Shown here piece by piece: positions 8,653-16,937 of a DNA stretch of 64,000 bases. Origin of the DNA: Caulobacter sp. Lineage in GTDB: Bacteria > Pseudomonadota > Alphaproteobacteria > Caulobacterales > Caulobacteraceae. The number at the start of each line of letters is the position of its first letter. Within the stretch, counting starts at the first letter, position 1. The stretch is from positions 1-64,000 of the forward strand of contig JAIOXZ010000017.1 in assembly GCA_021741355.1 (NCBI GenBank), written 5' to 3'. A program made the translations under genes and the position numbers. The notes under the pieces were generated by a model that saw only the letters and a list, made by a program, of their open reading frames with translations, searched no databases and had not been told where the DNA came from.

Positions 8653-9267
8653 ATGAGCGAAGTCCAGCCGGCGAGACCCAGGCCCGATCTGTTGACCTGG
8701 GCCATCCGGGGCGCCGCCCTGATCGGCGTCGCGGCGGTTCTATACGTCATCGCCAGCGCTTCCATCAAACCCGCTGAAGCCCTTGATCTGAACGCCTTCA
8801 AACGGGGCGAGCTGGCGAAGCTCGAAGTTCCGAAGACCCCGGCCGCCCCGACGACCGCCGGCTTCACCGATGCGGACGGCAAGCCGATGACCCTGGCCGA
8901 CTTCAAGGGCCAGATCGTGGTGGTCAATCTGTGGGCCACCTGGTGCGCGCCCTGCCGCATCGAGATGCCGACCCTGGCCGCGCTGCAGGCCGCCTACCAG
9001 ACCCAGCCGGTCCAGGTGGTCGCGCTCAGCGTCGATCGCGACGCCGACCTCCAGCTGGCGAAGTCGGACGTCGCGAAGAACGCCCCGCTGAAGCTCTATC
9101 GCGACCCCGGCTACAAGTTCGCCTTCGCCATCGAGCCGCGCGCCGCCGGCTTCCCGACGACGATCATCTACGACCGCCAGGGCCGCGAACGCGCCCGCCT
9201 CAGCGGCGGCGCCGACTGGAACAGCAAGGAAGCCCGCGCGCTGATCGAGGCGCTGCTGAAGGAGTAG
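8653..9267 (+). CDS. tlpA: TlpA-like membrane-anchored thiol:disulfide oxidoreductase
   Basis: 204 aa. One N-terminal transmembrane anchor ([20 protein letters not shown]) and a periplasmic thioredoxin domain with WATWCAPC (active-site CAPC about residues 98-101), [10 protein letters not shown] and the cis-proline segment [12 protein letters not shown]. In rhizobia TlpA is a periplasmic reductant for cytochrome oxidase assembly and is encoded near argH; the same neighbourhood here supports the name. The start is set by the first in-frame ATG, which touches the divergent argH start. Confidence 0.88.
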   Translation: MSEVQPARPRPDLLTWAIRGAALIGVAAVLYVIASASIKPAEALDLNAFKRGELAKLEVPKTPAAPTTAGFTDADGKPMTLADFKGQIVVVNLWATWCAPCRIEMPTLAALQAAYQTQPVQVVALSVDRDADLQLAKSDVAKNAPLKLYRDPGYKFAFAIEPRAAGFPTTIIYDRQGRERARLSGGADWNSKEARALIEALLKE

Positions 9268-9273
9268 GCGCGC

Positions 9274-9762
9274 CTATTTCGTCGCCGGCGAGTCTGGTCC
9301 GTGGCGGAGGGCGGTGGCCTCAACTGCGGCCTTGCTCCTGACCAGCACGTCCAGGCCGACCTTGGCTCTGGCCGCCGGTAGCTGGCCGACCACCCGGTAG
9401 CTGACGGGCAGGGCGGCGAGGCGCGGGTCGGCGGCGATGAGCACCGCAGCGGTGACGCGGTCGGCTTCCGAGGTGGTCAGGACCCGCACCTCAATGACGT
9501 CCGACCAGCCGGTGTCCACGTCGCTCATCATGGTCTGAATGCGGGCGAGCGCGGCAACGGTTTCAGTCGCAAGTGAGGCGTAAGGCTTGCCATCCAGCGA
9601 GCCGGCCGTCGTAAAGCGGGCGAGGTCGGGGTGCTTGGCGAAGGTCGCGGCAGGGCCCGACGTCTCGAACTGGTCGATGATCGAGCCGCTCGGGGTGGCC
9701 AGGACCGGGCCAGCGGCCAGCAGTGTTGCAATCGACAGCACAATCCCGTTTAGCCGAAGCAT
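9274..9762 (-). CDS. Exported hypothetical protein
   Basis: 162 aa. Signal peptide MLRLNGIVLSIATLLAAGPV with cleavage near LATPS. The mature part is helical then beta-rich (DVIEVRVLTTSEADRVTAAV, PVSYRVVGQLPAARAKVGLD), with no cysteines and no motif I recognise. The ATG follows GGAGGG by about 8 nt. It is convergent with tlpA, only 6 bp apart. Confidence 0.6.
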   Translation of the reverse strand: MLRLNGIVLSIATLLAAGPVLATPSGSIIDQFETSGPAATFAKHPDLARFTTAGSLDGKPYASLATETVAALARIQTMMSDVDTGWSDVIEVRVLTTSEADRVTAAVLIAADPRLAALPVSYRVVGQLPAARAKVGLDVLVRSKAAVEATALRHGPDSPATK

Positions 9763-9846
9763 GGGGAACCCTCCGTGAGACAGGGTGAGTCTGCCGAATT
9801 ATGGTTAACGACGCGTATCGTGGCGCGATGCGCTCAGGGGGCGAGT

Positions 9847-10572
9847 GTGGACATCATCGCGCTGGAAGACGTTTCGGCCAGGGCCTGGCCGGCATTGCAC
9901 ACTGACCGGATCGGCGGCTGGCGGCTGAACGCCTCCACCGGTCACACCGGGCGGGCCAACACGTGTTGGGCGCTCGAGGCGCCGGACCGGCCAGTGGGCG
10001 AGGCGTTTGACGCCGCCGAGGCCTGGTACCTCGGCCACGGCCAGCCGCCGAAATTCAAGACCGTTGATGGCGCGACTGCCCCAGCCGACATGCCGAACCT
10101 GCTGGCCGCGCGGGGCTATGCCGCCCACACCGAGACCAGCGTCATGGTTGGCCCCGTCGGCGGGATCAACGAGGGCGTCACCCTGATGACCGAGCCGGAC
10201 GAGGGCTTCCTGGCGGTGATGTTCGAGGCCCTCTACCGCGACGCCGCCGACGCCCAGGAGCGGATCGAGACCCTGCGCCGGATTCCGCAGCCGATGTTCT
10301 TCGCGCGGGTGGACGTGGCCGGTCAGCCGGCCGCGATCGGCGCCTGCGCGGTGGACAGCGGCTGGGGCGGGGTCTCCGTGATGCGTACCTCGCCGAACCA
10401 TCGGCGGCTGGGCCTCGCGACGCGCATCGTCTCGGCCCTGCTGGGCGCTGCAGAAGAGGCCGGCGCCACGCGCAGCTATCTGCAGGTCGAGGCGGCCAAT
10501 GTCACGGCCATCGGGCTCTATGAAAAGCTCGGCTTCCGCGAGGCTTACCGCTACCGCTACTGGGGCCGATAG
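9847..10572 (+). CDS. GNAT-family N-acetyltransferase
   Basis: 241 aa from GTG at 9847, which follows AGGGGG; the frame continues upstream to 9775 but those codons overlap the promoter side of the neighbour and look non-coding. Tandem-like GNAT layout: a divergent N-terminal half (about residues 1-120) and a C-terminal catalytic half with the acetyl-CoA-binding stretch RRLGLATRIVSALLGAAEEA (motif A) and NVTAIGLYEKLGFREAYRYRY (motif B, the usual ending). Substrate unknown. Confidence 0.82.
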   Translation: MDIIALEDVSARAWPALHTDRIGGWRLNASTGHTGRANTCWALEAPDRPVGEAFDAAEAWYLGHGQPPKFKTVDGATAPADMPNLLAARGYAAHTETSVMVGPVGGINEGVTLMTEPDEGFLAVMFEALYRDAADAQERIETLRRIPQPMFFARVDVAGQPAAIGACAVDSGWGGVSVMRTSPNHRRLGLATRIVSALLGAAEEAGATRSYLQVEAANVTAIGLYEKLGFREAYRYRYWGR

Positions 10573-10588
10573 ACCCACACTTCCGTCT

Positions 10589-10681
10589 CCCCGGCGAAGG
10601 CCGGGGCACAGATTCAGCCGCGCTGACGGACCATTCCGGGGCCATCCCGCCCTATGATCTGGGCCCCGGCCTTCGCCGGGG
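10589..10681. repeat. Inverted repeat CCCCGGCGAAGGCCGGGG pair
   Basis: Two 18-nt hairpins in opposite orientation, at 10589-10606 and 10664-10681, each a CCCCGGC-stem unit, with GGGCACAGATT / ATCTGGGCCCC words inside. It is a REP pair between convergent genes. A single unit of the same word occurs at about 48233-48250. Confidence 0.65.
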
Positions 10682-10693
10682 AAACGGTTGAGG

Positions 10694-11605
10694 TCAGGCT
10701 TTGGCGGCCTGATCAGGAGCCCGGTAGACCGGGGCCCTCTGCGCGATCACCACGCCGACCAGCGTCAGCGCGCCGCCCAGCATCTGCAGCGGCGTCAGCG
10801 CCTCGTGGAACAGGATCCAGCCGGCGACGGCGGCGACGACCGGCTGGGCCAGCACCACCACCGAGGCGATCGAGGCCGGCAGCCTGCCCAGCGCCCAGGC
10901 GATCGAGCCCTGACCCGCCACATGCACGGCGGCGAGGCCCAGGCACGCGAGCCAGCCCGCGCCGGACGCGGGGATGATGTCCTCGCGCATGCCGAACGCC
11001 GCGATCAGCAGGATCGGCGTCGAGACCAGCGTCGACCAGAACATCGCCCGTGAGGCGCCCGCCCCCTGCCGCGCCTGGCGCATGGCGATGAAATAAAGCG
11101 CGTACCAGACGGCCGTGGCCAGCGAGAGCACATCGCCAAGCATCGGCGCGATCGCCTGGCTCTTGTCGGCGCCGGCGGCCATGGTCCAGGCCCCGCTGAT
11201 CGCCAGGGCCAGCCCGGCGAGGAAGATGCGGCCCGGCCGCTCCCGGAAGGCGAACCAGGCTACCGCCGTCACCACCACCGGCGCGAGGTTGGTCAGCACC
11301 GTGGCGTTGGCCACCGAGGTCAGCTTGACCCCGTAGTGCCAGAACGACAGGTCCATGGCGAAGAACAGCCCGGCCAGCAGCATGGCCTTCGACGGCAGGG
11401 TCTTGACCCCGCCGCCGTCCCGCAGGGCGAACACCGCCAGGATCGGCAGGGCCAGCAGCAACCGCCAGAAGCCGGCGGCGGCCGGACCCGTCTCGGTCAT
11501 CCGCACGAAGATCGGCGCGAAGCCTATGGCGCAGGCGCCAAAGACCAGCGCCGCCAGGGCGGCGGCCGGAGCCTTCACCGGCGACGGCGCGACCGCATCG
11601 TTCAC
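10694..11605 (-). CDS. DMT/EamA-family transporter
   Basis: 303 aa with about ten hydrophobic segments and two internally related halves, the EamA layout. The first half has FWRLLLALPILAVFALRDGG and FAMDLSFWHYGVKLTSVANA (the family's GLxxTSAxxA-like helix); the second has QGSIAWALGRLPASIASVVV and LGGALTLVGVVIAQR at the end. Probably a metabolite exporter; substrate not predictable. The GTG start overlaps the gluQ stop (GTGA), so it is translated with gluQ. Confidence 0.85.
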   Translation of the reverse strand: MNDAVAPSPVKAPAAALAALVFGACAIGFAPIFVRMTETGPAAAGFWRLLLALPILAVFALRDGGGVKTLPSKAMLLAGLFFAMDLSFWHYGVKLTSVANATVLTNLAPVVVTAVAWFAFRERPGRIFLAGLALAISGAWTMAAGADKSQAIAPMLGDVLSLATAVWYALYFIAMRQARQGAGASRAMFWSTLVSTPILLIAAFGMREDIIPASGAGWLACLGLAAVHVAGQGSIAWALGRLPASIASVVVLAQPVVAAVAGWILFHEALTPLQMLGGALTLVGVVIAQRAPVYRAPDQAAKA

Positions 11606-12462
11606 CAGTCGAACCCCAGTTGCGCCCGCAGTTCGGCGCCCGTCATCCCGGCGTCGCGCAGCGTGCCGAGCGTCTCGCCGCCCTTGCGCTTGGCCAGCCG
11701 CTCGCCGGTCGCCTTGTCCATGATCAGGCGGTGGTGGCGATAGGTCGGCGTCGGCAGGTCCAGCAGCGCCTGCAGCAGCCGCTGGATGTGGCAGGCCTCG
11801 AACAGGTCGGCGCCCCGCACCACGTCGGTGACCCCCTGCAGCGCGTCATCGACGACGCAGGCCAGATGGTAGGCGACTCCGACGTCCTTGCGCGCCAGCA
11901 CCACGTCGCCGGCCAGTTCGGGCTTTGCCTGGATCCTGCCGTCCTCGCCGCCCGGGCCCTCGCCCTTCTCGTCGAACCGAAGCTTGTGGAAGCCGCGCAG
12001 CGCCTCATGCGCCGCCTCAAGCGACAGCCGCCAGGCGAACGGCTTGCCCTCGTCCAGCCAGCGGTCTTCCTCGTTAGGGTGGATCGGCCCGCCGCGGAAC
12101 GCCTCAGGCGTCCCGTGCGGCGCGCTCAGCGCGGCCTCGGCGAGATCCTTGCGGGTCTTGAAGCAGCGATAGACGAGGCCGCGCGTGCGCAGGCTCTCCA
12201 GGGCCGCCTCATAGTCGGCGAGATGTTCGGACTGCCGCCGCACCGGCTGTTCCCAGCTCAGACCCAGCCAGGCCAGGTCGTCGAGGATCGCGGCCTCGTG
12301 CTCTGGGCGGCAACGGGCGGCGTCGATGTCCTCGATACGCAGCAGGAACCGACCGCCCTGTTTCCGGGCGGCGGCGAAGCCCTTGATCGCCGAGTAGGCA
12401 TGGCCGCGATGCAGCCGGCCGGTCGGGGAGGGGGCGAAACGGGTAACGAAGGAGGCGCTCAC
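11602..12462 (-). CDS. gluQ: Glutamyl-Q tRNA(Asp) synthetase
   Basis: 286 aa, a truncated GluRS lacking the anticodon-binding domain. It charges glutamate onto queuosine-34 of tRNA-Asp. Motifs: FAPSPTGRLHRGHAYSAI (HIGH box, residues about 8-25), LRIEDIDAARCR, and RLAKRKGGETLGTLRDAG (KMSKS-like). The zinc-binding Cys cluster of the E. coli enzyme is not evident: only YRCFKTRKDL appears where two Cys-x-Cys positions would be. First gene of a two-gene operon with the EamA transporter. Confidence 0.9.
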   Translation of the reverse strand: MSASFVTRFAPSPTGRLHRGHAYSAIKGFAAARKQGGRFLLRIEDIDAARCRPEHEAAILDDLAWLGLSWEQPVRRQSEHLADYEAALESLRTRGLVYRCFKTRKDLAEAALSAPHGTPEAFRGGPIHPNEEDRWLDEGKPFAWRLSLEAAHEALRGFHKLRFDEKGEGPGGEDGRIQAKPELAGDVVLARKDVGVAYHLACVVDDALQGVTDVVRGADLFEACHIQRLLQALLDLPTPTYRHHRLIMDKATGERLAKRKGGETLGTLRDAGMTGAELRAQLGFDW

Positions 12463-12499
12463 CGGCCGTCTGTAGACCGGCGCGCGCCGCTTCGCATCG

Positions 12500-12922
12500 T
12501 CAGTTGTTGGCGGGAGCCTCGGAAATGTCCTCCAGCACGGCGCCGGCCTTGCGGGCCGAGGCCTCCTGGGCGACGTCGCCCAGCGAAACGATGCCGGTCA
12601 GGTTGTCGGCGGCGTCGACGATCAGGATGCGGCGCACCTGCTTGTCGGTCATCTGGAAGATCACGTCGGCGATCGGGGCGTCTTCGCGGCAGGTCTGGAC
12701 GTCGGTGGTCATCACCTCGTCGACGCGGGTGTCGAAGCTGCGCTGTTCGCCGACGACACGCAGCACGATGTCGCGATCGGTGATGATGCCGCGGATCTGG
12801 CCGTCCTCGACGACCGGAATGGCCCCGGCGTCGAGCTGCGTCATGCGACGGGCCACCTCCGAGACGGTGTCGGAGGGTTTGGCGACCTGAGGATTGGCGG
12901 TCATGACGTCGGAGATGAGCAT
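12500..12922 (-). CDS. Twin-CBS domain protein
   Basis: 140 aa consisting almost wholly of two CBS motifs: MTANPQVAKPSDTVSEVARR…GIITDRDI (about residues 7-56) and MTTDVQTCREDAPIADVIFQ…GIVSLGDVA (about 70-120). Such stand-alone pairs bind adenosyl ligands and act as energy sensors; no catalytic domain is present. The short acidic tail (EDISEAPANN) is likely flexible. Confidence 0.9.
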   Translation of the reverse strand: MLISDVMTANPQVAKPSDTVSEVARRMTQLDAGAIPVVEDGQIRGIITDRDIVLRVVGEQRSFDTRVDEVMTTDVQTCREDAPIADVIFQMTDKQVRRILIVDAADNLTGIVSLGDVAQEASARKAGAVLEDISEAPANN

Positions 12923-12983
12923 GGGACGACTTTCGGCGGTTGAGGATCAGCACGCCTAACGGTTCGGACCCGCGCCCGTTCCC

Positions 12984-13628
12984 CTAACCCGGCCCGTTCG
13001 CCTTGGCGCGAGACGCCGGGAACATGCCCAGGTGGCTCAGTACGGCGCGCAGGAAGCCCTCCTCGCCGCCGAGGCCCTGCTTGAGCGGGTCGAACTGCCG
13101 GAAGCTGTTCATTTCCGCCAGGCCGTGGGCGGCGCACCAGGCGGCGATCGTGGCCAGTTCGATGTCGACATCGGCGACCTCGGGTCCCGCGAAGGCCCGA
13201 AAGGTTTCGCGCACCTGGCAATAGGCGCTGTCTTCCTTGTCCTGCAGGCCCTCGGGCAGCTCGTCCTTGTCGCGCGAGCAGTCGTACATCACGCGGTAAA
13301 GCGCCGGGTGCTCCTGCGAGAACTGCACATAGGCCACGCCGATCTCGGTCATGCGGGCGCCGAGATCGGGCGTCCGGTCCTTGGCCGCGGTCATGGCCTC
13401 GCCCAGCGCGTCCCAGCCCACGAAGGCGACCGCCTCGAGCAGTTCGCCCTTGTCCTTGAAGTGGTGATACGGCGCGGCCGGACTGACGCCGGCCTCTCTC
13501 GCCACCGCGCGCAGAGACAGGGCGCTCGGGCCCTCGTTCTCCAGAATACGGCGCGCCGCGTCCACAAGGGCGCGCCGCAGATCACCGTGGTGATAGGGCC
13601 GGACTTCGGCGGTTGCAGCTTCTCTCAT
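12984..13628 (-). CDS. TetR/AcrR-family transcriptional regulator
   Basis: 214 aa from ATG at 13628 (a GTG at 13637 would add three residues). The N-terminal helix-turn-helix is clear: YHHGDLRRALVDAARRILE, then LSLRAVAREAGVSPAAPYHH and FKDKGELLEAVA. The C-terminal ligand domain (YVQFSQEHPALYRVMYDCSR…AAWCAAHGLAEM) resembles the TetR_C_33-like group. It is divergent from a 36-aa membrane peptide, and the intergenic region has a strong promoter bracketed by repeated GTTCAGATCGA words that are likely its operators. Confidence 0.88.
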   Translation of the reverse strand: MREAATAEVRPYHHGDLRRALVDAARRILENEGPSALSLRAVAREAGVSPAAPYHHFKDKGELLEAVAFVGWDALGEAMTAAKDRTPDLGARMTEIGVAYVQFSQEHPALYRVMYDCSRDKDELPEGLQDKEDSAYCQVRETFRAFAGPEVADVDIELATIAAWCAAHGLAEMNSFRQFDPLKQGLGGEEGFLRAVLSHLGMFPASRAKANGPG

Positions 13629-13671
13629 GACGGTCACGATAAAACTCTATCCGAACGCTGTAAAGATCATC

Positions 13672-13719
13672 TTGACGCCGTTCAGATCGATGGTATTTAA
13701 GCATCGTTCAGATCGAACG
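13672..13719 (+). promoter_or_regulatory. Promoter with repeated TetR-type operator words
   Basis: TTGACG (13672-13677), a 16-nt spacer and TATTTA (13694-13699) make a good sigma-70-type promoter facing the 36-aa gene. GTTCAGATCGA occurs twice (13680-13690 and 13706-13716), one in the spacer and one just after the -10; the second lies in the inverted repeat CGTTCAGATCGAACG (13705-13719). Binding there would block transcription. Assigning it to the adjacent TetR protein is inference. Confidence 0.55.
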
Positions 13720-13794
13720 ACCCCTCGCTCCCCCGAGGGGAATAACTGGGGGGCTCCAATCAAAAAGGGGCCCAAACTTAAAGGACTGTGTGTC

Positions 13795-13905
13795 ATGTCG
13801 ATTTCCAAGCTCATCGCCTTCGAACGCTTCTTCGACCGTTCGGCGGTTGTCTTCCTTCTGGTCCTCGGCGCCGCCGCGGGCGCCACGGCCTTCGTTGGCG
13901 CGTAA
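13795..13905 (+). CDS. 36-aa single-pass membrane peptide
   Basis: MSISKLIAFERFFDRSAVVF then LLVLGAAAGATAFVGA: a charged amphipathic head and one transmembrane helix. AAGGA at 13781-13785 sits 9 nt before the ATG, a promoter lies at 13672-13699, the leader carries a hairpin (CCCCTCG…CGAGGGG, 13721-13740), and a strong intrinsic terminator follows at 13980-14003. This complete transcription unit argues for a real small gene. Function unknown; the divergent TetR regulator probably controls it. Confidence 0.65.
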   Translation: MSISKLIAFERFFDRSAVVFLLVLGAAAGATAFVGA

Positions 13906-13979
13906 CACCTGAACAAGACCATTCGATCCCGTATCGTCCCCTCGATCCCCCGGGGCGGACGGCGGGTCGACCCTGACAA

Positions 13980-14003
13980 GGGGCGCCGCGAGCGCCCCTT
14001 TTT
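13980..14003 (+). terminator. Intrinsic terminator
   Basis: GGGGCGC-CGCGA-GCGCCCC (7-bp stem) followed by TTTTT. It ends the small membrane-peptide transcript and faces the end of the convergent hydrolase gene. Confidence 0.85.
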
Positions 14004-14024
14004 CTTTGGCCGTTCGCGGCGTGG

Positions 14025-15212
14025 TCAGTCGGGCCGGCGACGGGGAATGGCCTGTTCGGCCGCTTCAAGCTCCTGTAGCCAAGCGAAGATCAAGGGTGCG
14101 GCCGCCAGCATCGAGGGTTCGTGGCCCACCGGCCCGACATCGACGGCGGTCACATTCGCGCCCCGCGCCCGCATACCCCGTGCCGCGGCGAGGGCCTCCT
14201 CCGGGACGACGTCCCTGTCCTGCGCGCCGTAGTAGAGCCGCAGCGGCGTGACGGGCGTCATGTCCGCGACGCCGGCGGCGGCGAAGACATCGAGATACCA
14301 GTGGGCCTCGCCGCGATCATAGCGGTCGAGGAAAGCCTGGTTGAACATCGTTCGCGGATTGGCGGGGAGTCCGGCGAGGATCGCCTTCGGCTCGGCGCCG
14401 TCGAACAACCGCTCGACGGTCAGGGCGTATTTCGGCGTCAGCAGGCTGTCGAGGCGGTGGCCGTAGTAGCCCGCCTGACCCCACGCGGCGTACGCCAGGT
14501 ACAGTGAATGGGACGGTGCCCCGCCTTTCATGGCCGCCGGCACGGAGATATTGCGGATGTCATAGGGTCCGGCGACCGGCGCGGCGCCCAGGACCCTGTC
14601 TCCCCTGGCTTCAAGGATTTTCAGCGCGACCATGCTGGCCCAGCCGCCCTCCGAGAAGCCGGACAGGAACACCGGTTTGTCGGGTACGCCCTCCAGCTTT
14701 CGCGCCGCATCGATCATTGCGACGACAGACGGACCGATCGACTCGGCCACATAGTAGGGATGCTTCCCGGGCGAGACGCCCATGCCCGGATAGTCGGGGG
14801 CCACCAGCGCATAGCCATTGCCCGCGAATAGGATCGCCGCCGCAAGGCCGGTCCCGTCGGGCTTCGAGGGGACCGCCGTGCGCGTTGTGGCCGTCCCGTG
14901 CTGAAAGCTCACCAGGCGGGTGGCGGGAACGTCGCGCGGCAAGGCCAGCAGACCGCTCTGCCGAGCTCTCCGGCCATCAGGGGCGGTCACGGTGTATTCC
15001 ATGCGGTAGCAGTCGACGGCGTAGCGAACGGGCAGCCCCTTCACGCCGGACAGCCGCAGGAGAATCCTCGCCTCCAGCGTGGAAATTGACCGCAGCGGGG
15101 TCAGCGTCACCCCCTCCGGCGCGACAGGCGGCGTCCGGGGCGGCCGCAGGTAGCCGGCGACCAGAAGGGCGGCCAGGGCCAGAATGGCTGCGATGATCCA
15201 GGCCATTCGCAT
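14025..15212 (-). CDS. Membrane-anchored or exported alpha/beta hydrolase, secretory-lipase-like
   Basis: 395 aa from MRMAWIIAAILALAALLVAG, an N-terminal signal anchor; GGGGGAG lies 6 nt before this ATG, so the longer frame to 15254 is not used. Hydrolase features: VSFQHGT (oxyanion region), YALVAPDYPGMG, the nucleophile elbow FLSGFSEGGWAS (G-F-S-E-G), YGAQDRDVVPEEA (acid) and VGPVGHEPS (His). The order and spacing recall secretory lipases (LIP/PF03583). Substrate is presumably an ester outside the cytoplasm. Confidence 0.8.
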   Translation of the reverse strand: MRMAWIIAAILALAALLVAGYLRPPRTPPVAPEGVTLTPLRSISTLEARILLRLSGVKGLPVRYAVDCYRMEYTVTAPDGRRARQSGLLALPRDVPATRLVSFQHGTATTRTAVPSKPDGTGLAAAILFAGNGYALVAPDYPGMGVSPGKHPYYVAESIGPSVVAMIDAARKLEGVPDKPVFLSGFSEGGWASMVALKILEARGDRVLGAAPVAGPYDIRNISVPAAMKGGAPSHSLYLAYAAWGQAGYYGHRLDSLLTPKYALTVERLFDGAEPKAILAGLPANPRTMFNQAFLDRYDRGEAHWYLDVFAAAGVADMTPVTPLRLYYGAQDRDVVPEEALAAARGMRARGANVTAVDVGPVGHEPSMLAAAPLIFAWLQELEAAEQAIPRRRPD

Positions 15213-15435
15213 CGTAACTCCCCCCGGAGGTGCGAGCGTCACCCTAGGCCGCAAGGCGGCGAATAGCCAGAATCGGTCCGCGTTCAGCGTCCCTGTCTTG
15301 GTTCCGTCGCCGATCCGGGTCTATCCTCCGAGTCGCGTTCGGGGATGTTGGCGATCCCTGATGAGACGCGGAAAGCGAGGCAGGTCTTCAGGTCCGTCGC
15401 GTACACAGTTTCCGGCCGTCATGGGGAGGTGTCCC

Positions 15436-16011
15436 ATGACGCTGCATAAGGCCAGGGTGCTCAAGGCGCCCCCGTCGGGCTGGCCCGCCCTCGTGCTGAA
15501 CGCCGACTACCGGCCGCTCAGCTACTATCCCCTGTCGCTATGGCCCTGGCAGGAGGTCATCAAGGCCGTCTTCCTTGACCGGGTCGAGGTCATCTCCACC
15601 TACGACAAGATGGTCCACAGCCCCTCGTTCGAGATGCGGCTGCCCAGCGTGGTCTGCCTAAAGTCCTATGTGACCCAGGACCGCCCGCCGGCCTTCACCC
15701 GCTTCAACCTGTTCCTGCGCGACAGCTTCAGCTGTCAGTACTGCAACTCGGGCTCGGACCTGACCTTCGACCATGTCATCCCGCGGTCACGCGGCGGGCG
15801 CACCACGTGGGAGAACATCGTCACGGCCTGCGCGCGCTGCAATCTGACCAAGGGCGGGCGCACGCCGCGCGAGGCCAACATGCATCCGCACCGGCATCCG
15901 CGCCGGCCGACGATGCATGAACTGCAGGATCACGGCCGGCGCTTTCCACCGGGCTTCCTGCACGAGAGCTGGCTCGACTTCCTGTACTGGGACATTGAGC
16001 TCGAGGCATAA
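15436..16011 (+). CDS. HNH endonuclease
   Basis: 191 aa. The HNH core is visible: FSCQYCNSGSDLTFDHVIPR, then SRGGRTTWENIVTACARCNL and TKGGRTP, with a CxxC…CxxC zinc knuckle and the H-N-H/N catalytic set. The N-terminal LVLNADYRPLSYYPLSLWPW and the ending FLHESWLDFLYWDIELE are typical of a stand-alone HNH family spread through alphaproteobacteria. The start is fixed by GGGGAGGT 6 nt before ATG 15436. Not visibly linked to a restriction system; role unknown. Confidence 0.88.
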   Translation: MTLHKARVLKAPPSGWPALVLNADYRPLSYYPLSLWPWQEVIKAVFLDRVEVISTYDKMVHSPSFEMRLPSVVCLKSYVTQDRPPAFTRFNLFLRDSFSCQYCNSGSDLTFDHVIPRSRGGRTTWENIVTACARCNLTKGGRTPREANMHPHRHPRRPTMHELQDHGRRFPPGFLHESWLDFLYWDIELEA

Positions 16012-16081
16012 AAGGTCCGGGCGGAAACAAAACCGTCGCAGAAACGTTGGACGATCAGACTACTCACCCAAGGGGGCGGGG

Positions 16082-16216
16082 ATGATGCGACTATTCGACG
16101 TGATCAAGCTGCCGTTCGCCGTCGCGGGCGCCTTCATCGGCGCTCTGGGATTGCCCGGCTGTTGGGACGCCATCAAGGGTTGTCTTGCCGAAGCGCGCGC
16201 GCTGTCGCGACCGTGA
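16082..16216 (+). CDS. Small hypothetical membrane-associated protein
   Basis: 44 aa beginning MMRLFDVIKLPFAVAGAFIG; one hydrophobic segment then a short helix with two Cys (PGCWDAIKGC). AAGGGGGCGGGG precedes the twin ATG. Too short for a family call; coding by ribosome site and clean hydrophobic pattern. Confidence 0.45.
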   Translation: MMRLFDVIKLPFAVAGAFIGALGLPGCWDAIKGCLAEARALSRP

Positions 16217-16260
16217 TTTCGGCATACGGTCTGTAAACCCTTGCGCCGTAAGGTGCGGGC

Positions 16261-16608
16261 ATGACCAGTTCGCCCGTCCCGAAGTCCATTGAACGTCGCC
16301 GCGCCGGGCGCAGCCGTGCGCTACTCGCGGGTAAGCTGGCCAACGTAGACGCGACCACCACCATTGATTGTGTGATCCGCAATATCAGCGCCGACGGGGC
16401 GATGATCGAGACGACGACTCCGCATCTGTTTCCCGGCACGCTTCACCTTGTGCAGATCAAGGAAGGCGTGGCCTGGGACGCGACGGTGATCTGGCGGCGC
16501 GGGAACAGGGTCGGTCTGTCGCTCGGCGATCGTCACGACCTGCGCGAGACGACAGAAAAGCAGCTCAAGGCCCTGCGCGCGATCTGGAGCCAGATGGCCC
16601 TGCGGTAG
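16261..16608 (+). CDS. PilZ-domain protein
   Basis: 115 aa, a single PilZ domain. ERRRAGRSRALLAGKLANVD supplies the RxxxR c-di-GMP motif (as RRRAGR), and CVIRNISADGAMIETTTPHL supplies the (D/N)xSxxG motif, here NISADG. A single-domain PilZ protein probably acts as a c-di-GMP receptor affecting motility or surface functions, though the partner is unknown. No operon. Confidence 0.88.
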   Translation: MTSSPVPKSIERRRAGRSRALLAGKLANVDATTTIDCVIRNISADGAMIETTTPHLFPGTLHLVQIKEGVAWDATVIWRRGNRVGLSLGDRHDLRETTEKQLKALRAIWSQMALR

Positions 16609-16639
16609 GGGCGGGGCGAGACCTGCCAAAATATTCACC

Positions 16640-16752
16640 GTCATGGCCCGGCTTGTCCGGGCCACCCATGAACACCCCTCTCAGACCTTCATGCGCTGAC
16701 GGATCGGCTGGCGTCAGGGCGCCTGGATGGCCCGAACAAGTCGGGCCATGAC
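16640..16752. repeat. Inverted repeat GTCATGGCCCG…CGGGCCATGAC, copy 1
   Basis: The left arm opens GTCATGGCCCGG and the right arm closes CGGGCCATGAC. The last 33 nt (from GCGCCTGG to CATGAC) recur unchanged at the right end of 61000-61135, so this is a dispersed REP-like element. It separates the PilZ gene from a short minus-strand gene. Confidence 0.65.
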
Positions 16753-16763
16753 GGCTATAGGTG

Positions 16764-16904
16764 CTACGACACCGTATCGGGTTCCGGCGGATCATAGGCC
16801 GGCGCGGGGCTCGGTTCGCCCGGCAGATCGGGTTGGGTCTCGGGCGGCGCCGGATCGTACGGCGGGGCGGGCGAGGGCTCGGTCGGCAGGTCTGGATCGG
16901 TCAT
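16764..16904 (-). CDS. Proline-rich small protein with two tandem repeats
   Basis: 46 aa made of two copies of a unit of about 20 residues: PDLPTEPSPAPPYDPAPPET and PDLPGEPSPAPAYDPPEPDT. Composition (Pro/Asp/Glu) indicates a disordered acidic peptide. The conserved reading frame across both repeats supports coding, but the ribosome site is weak. It sits just downstream of coq7 on the same strand and could be co-transcribed. Function unknown. Confidence 0.45.
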   Translation of the reverse strand: MTDPDLPTEPSPAPPYDPAPPETQPDLPGEPSPAPAYDPPEPDTVS

Positions 16905-16937
16905 AGCCAACCAACCCGCGAGGTCCCGACGCGGTTC

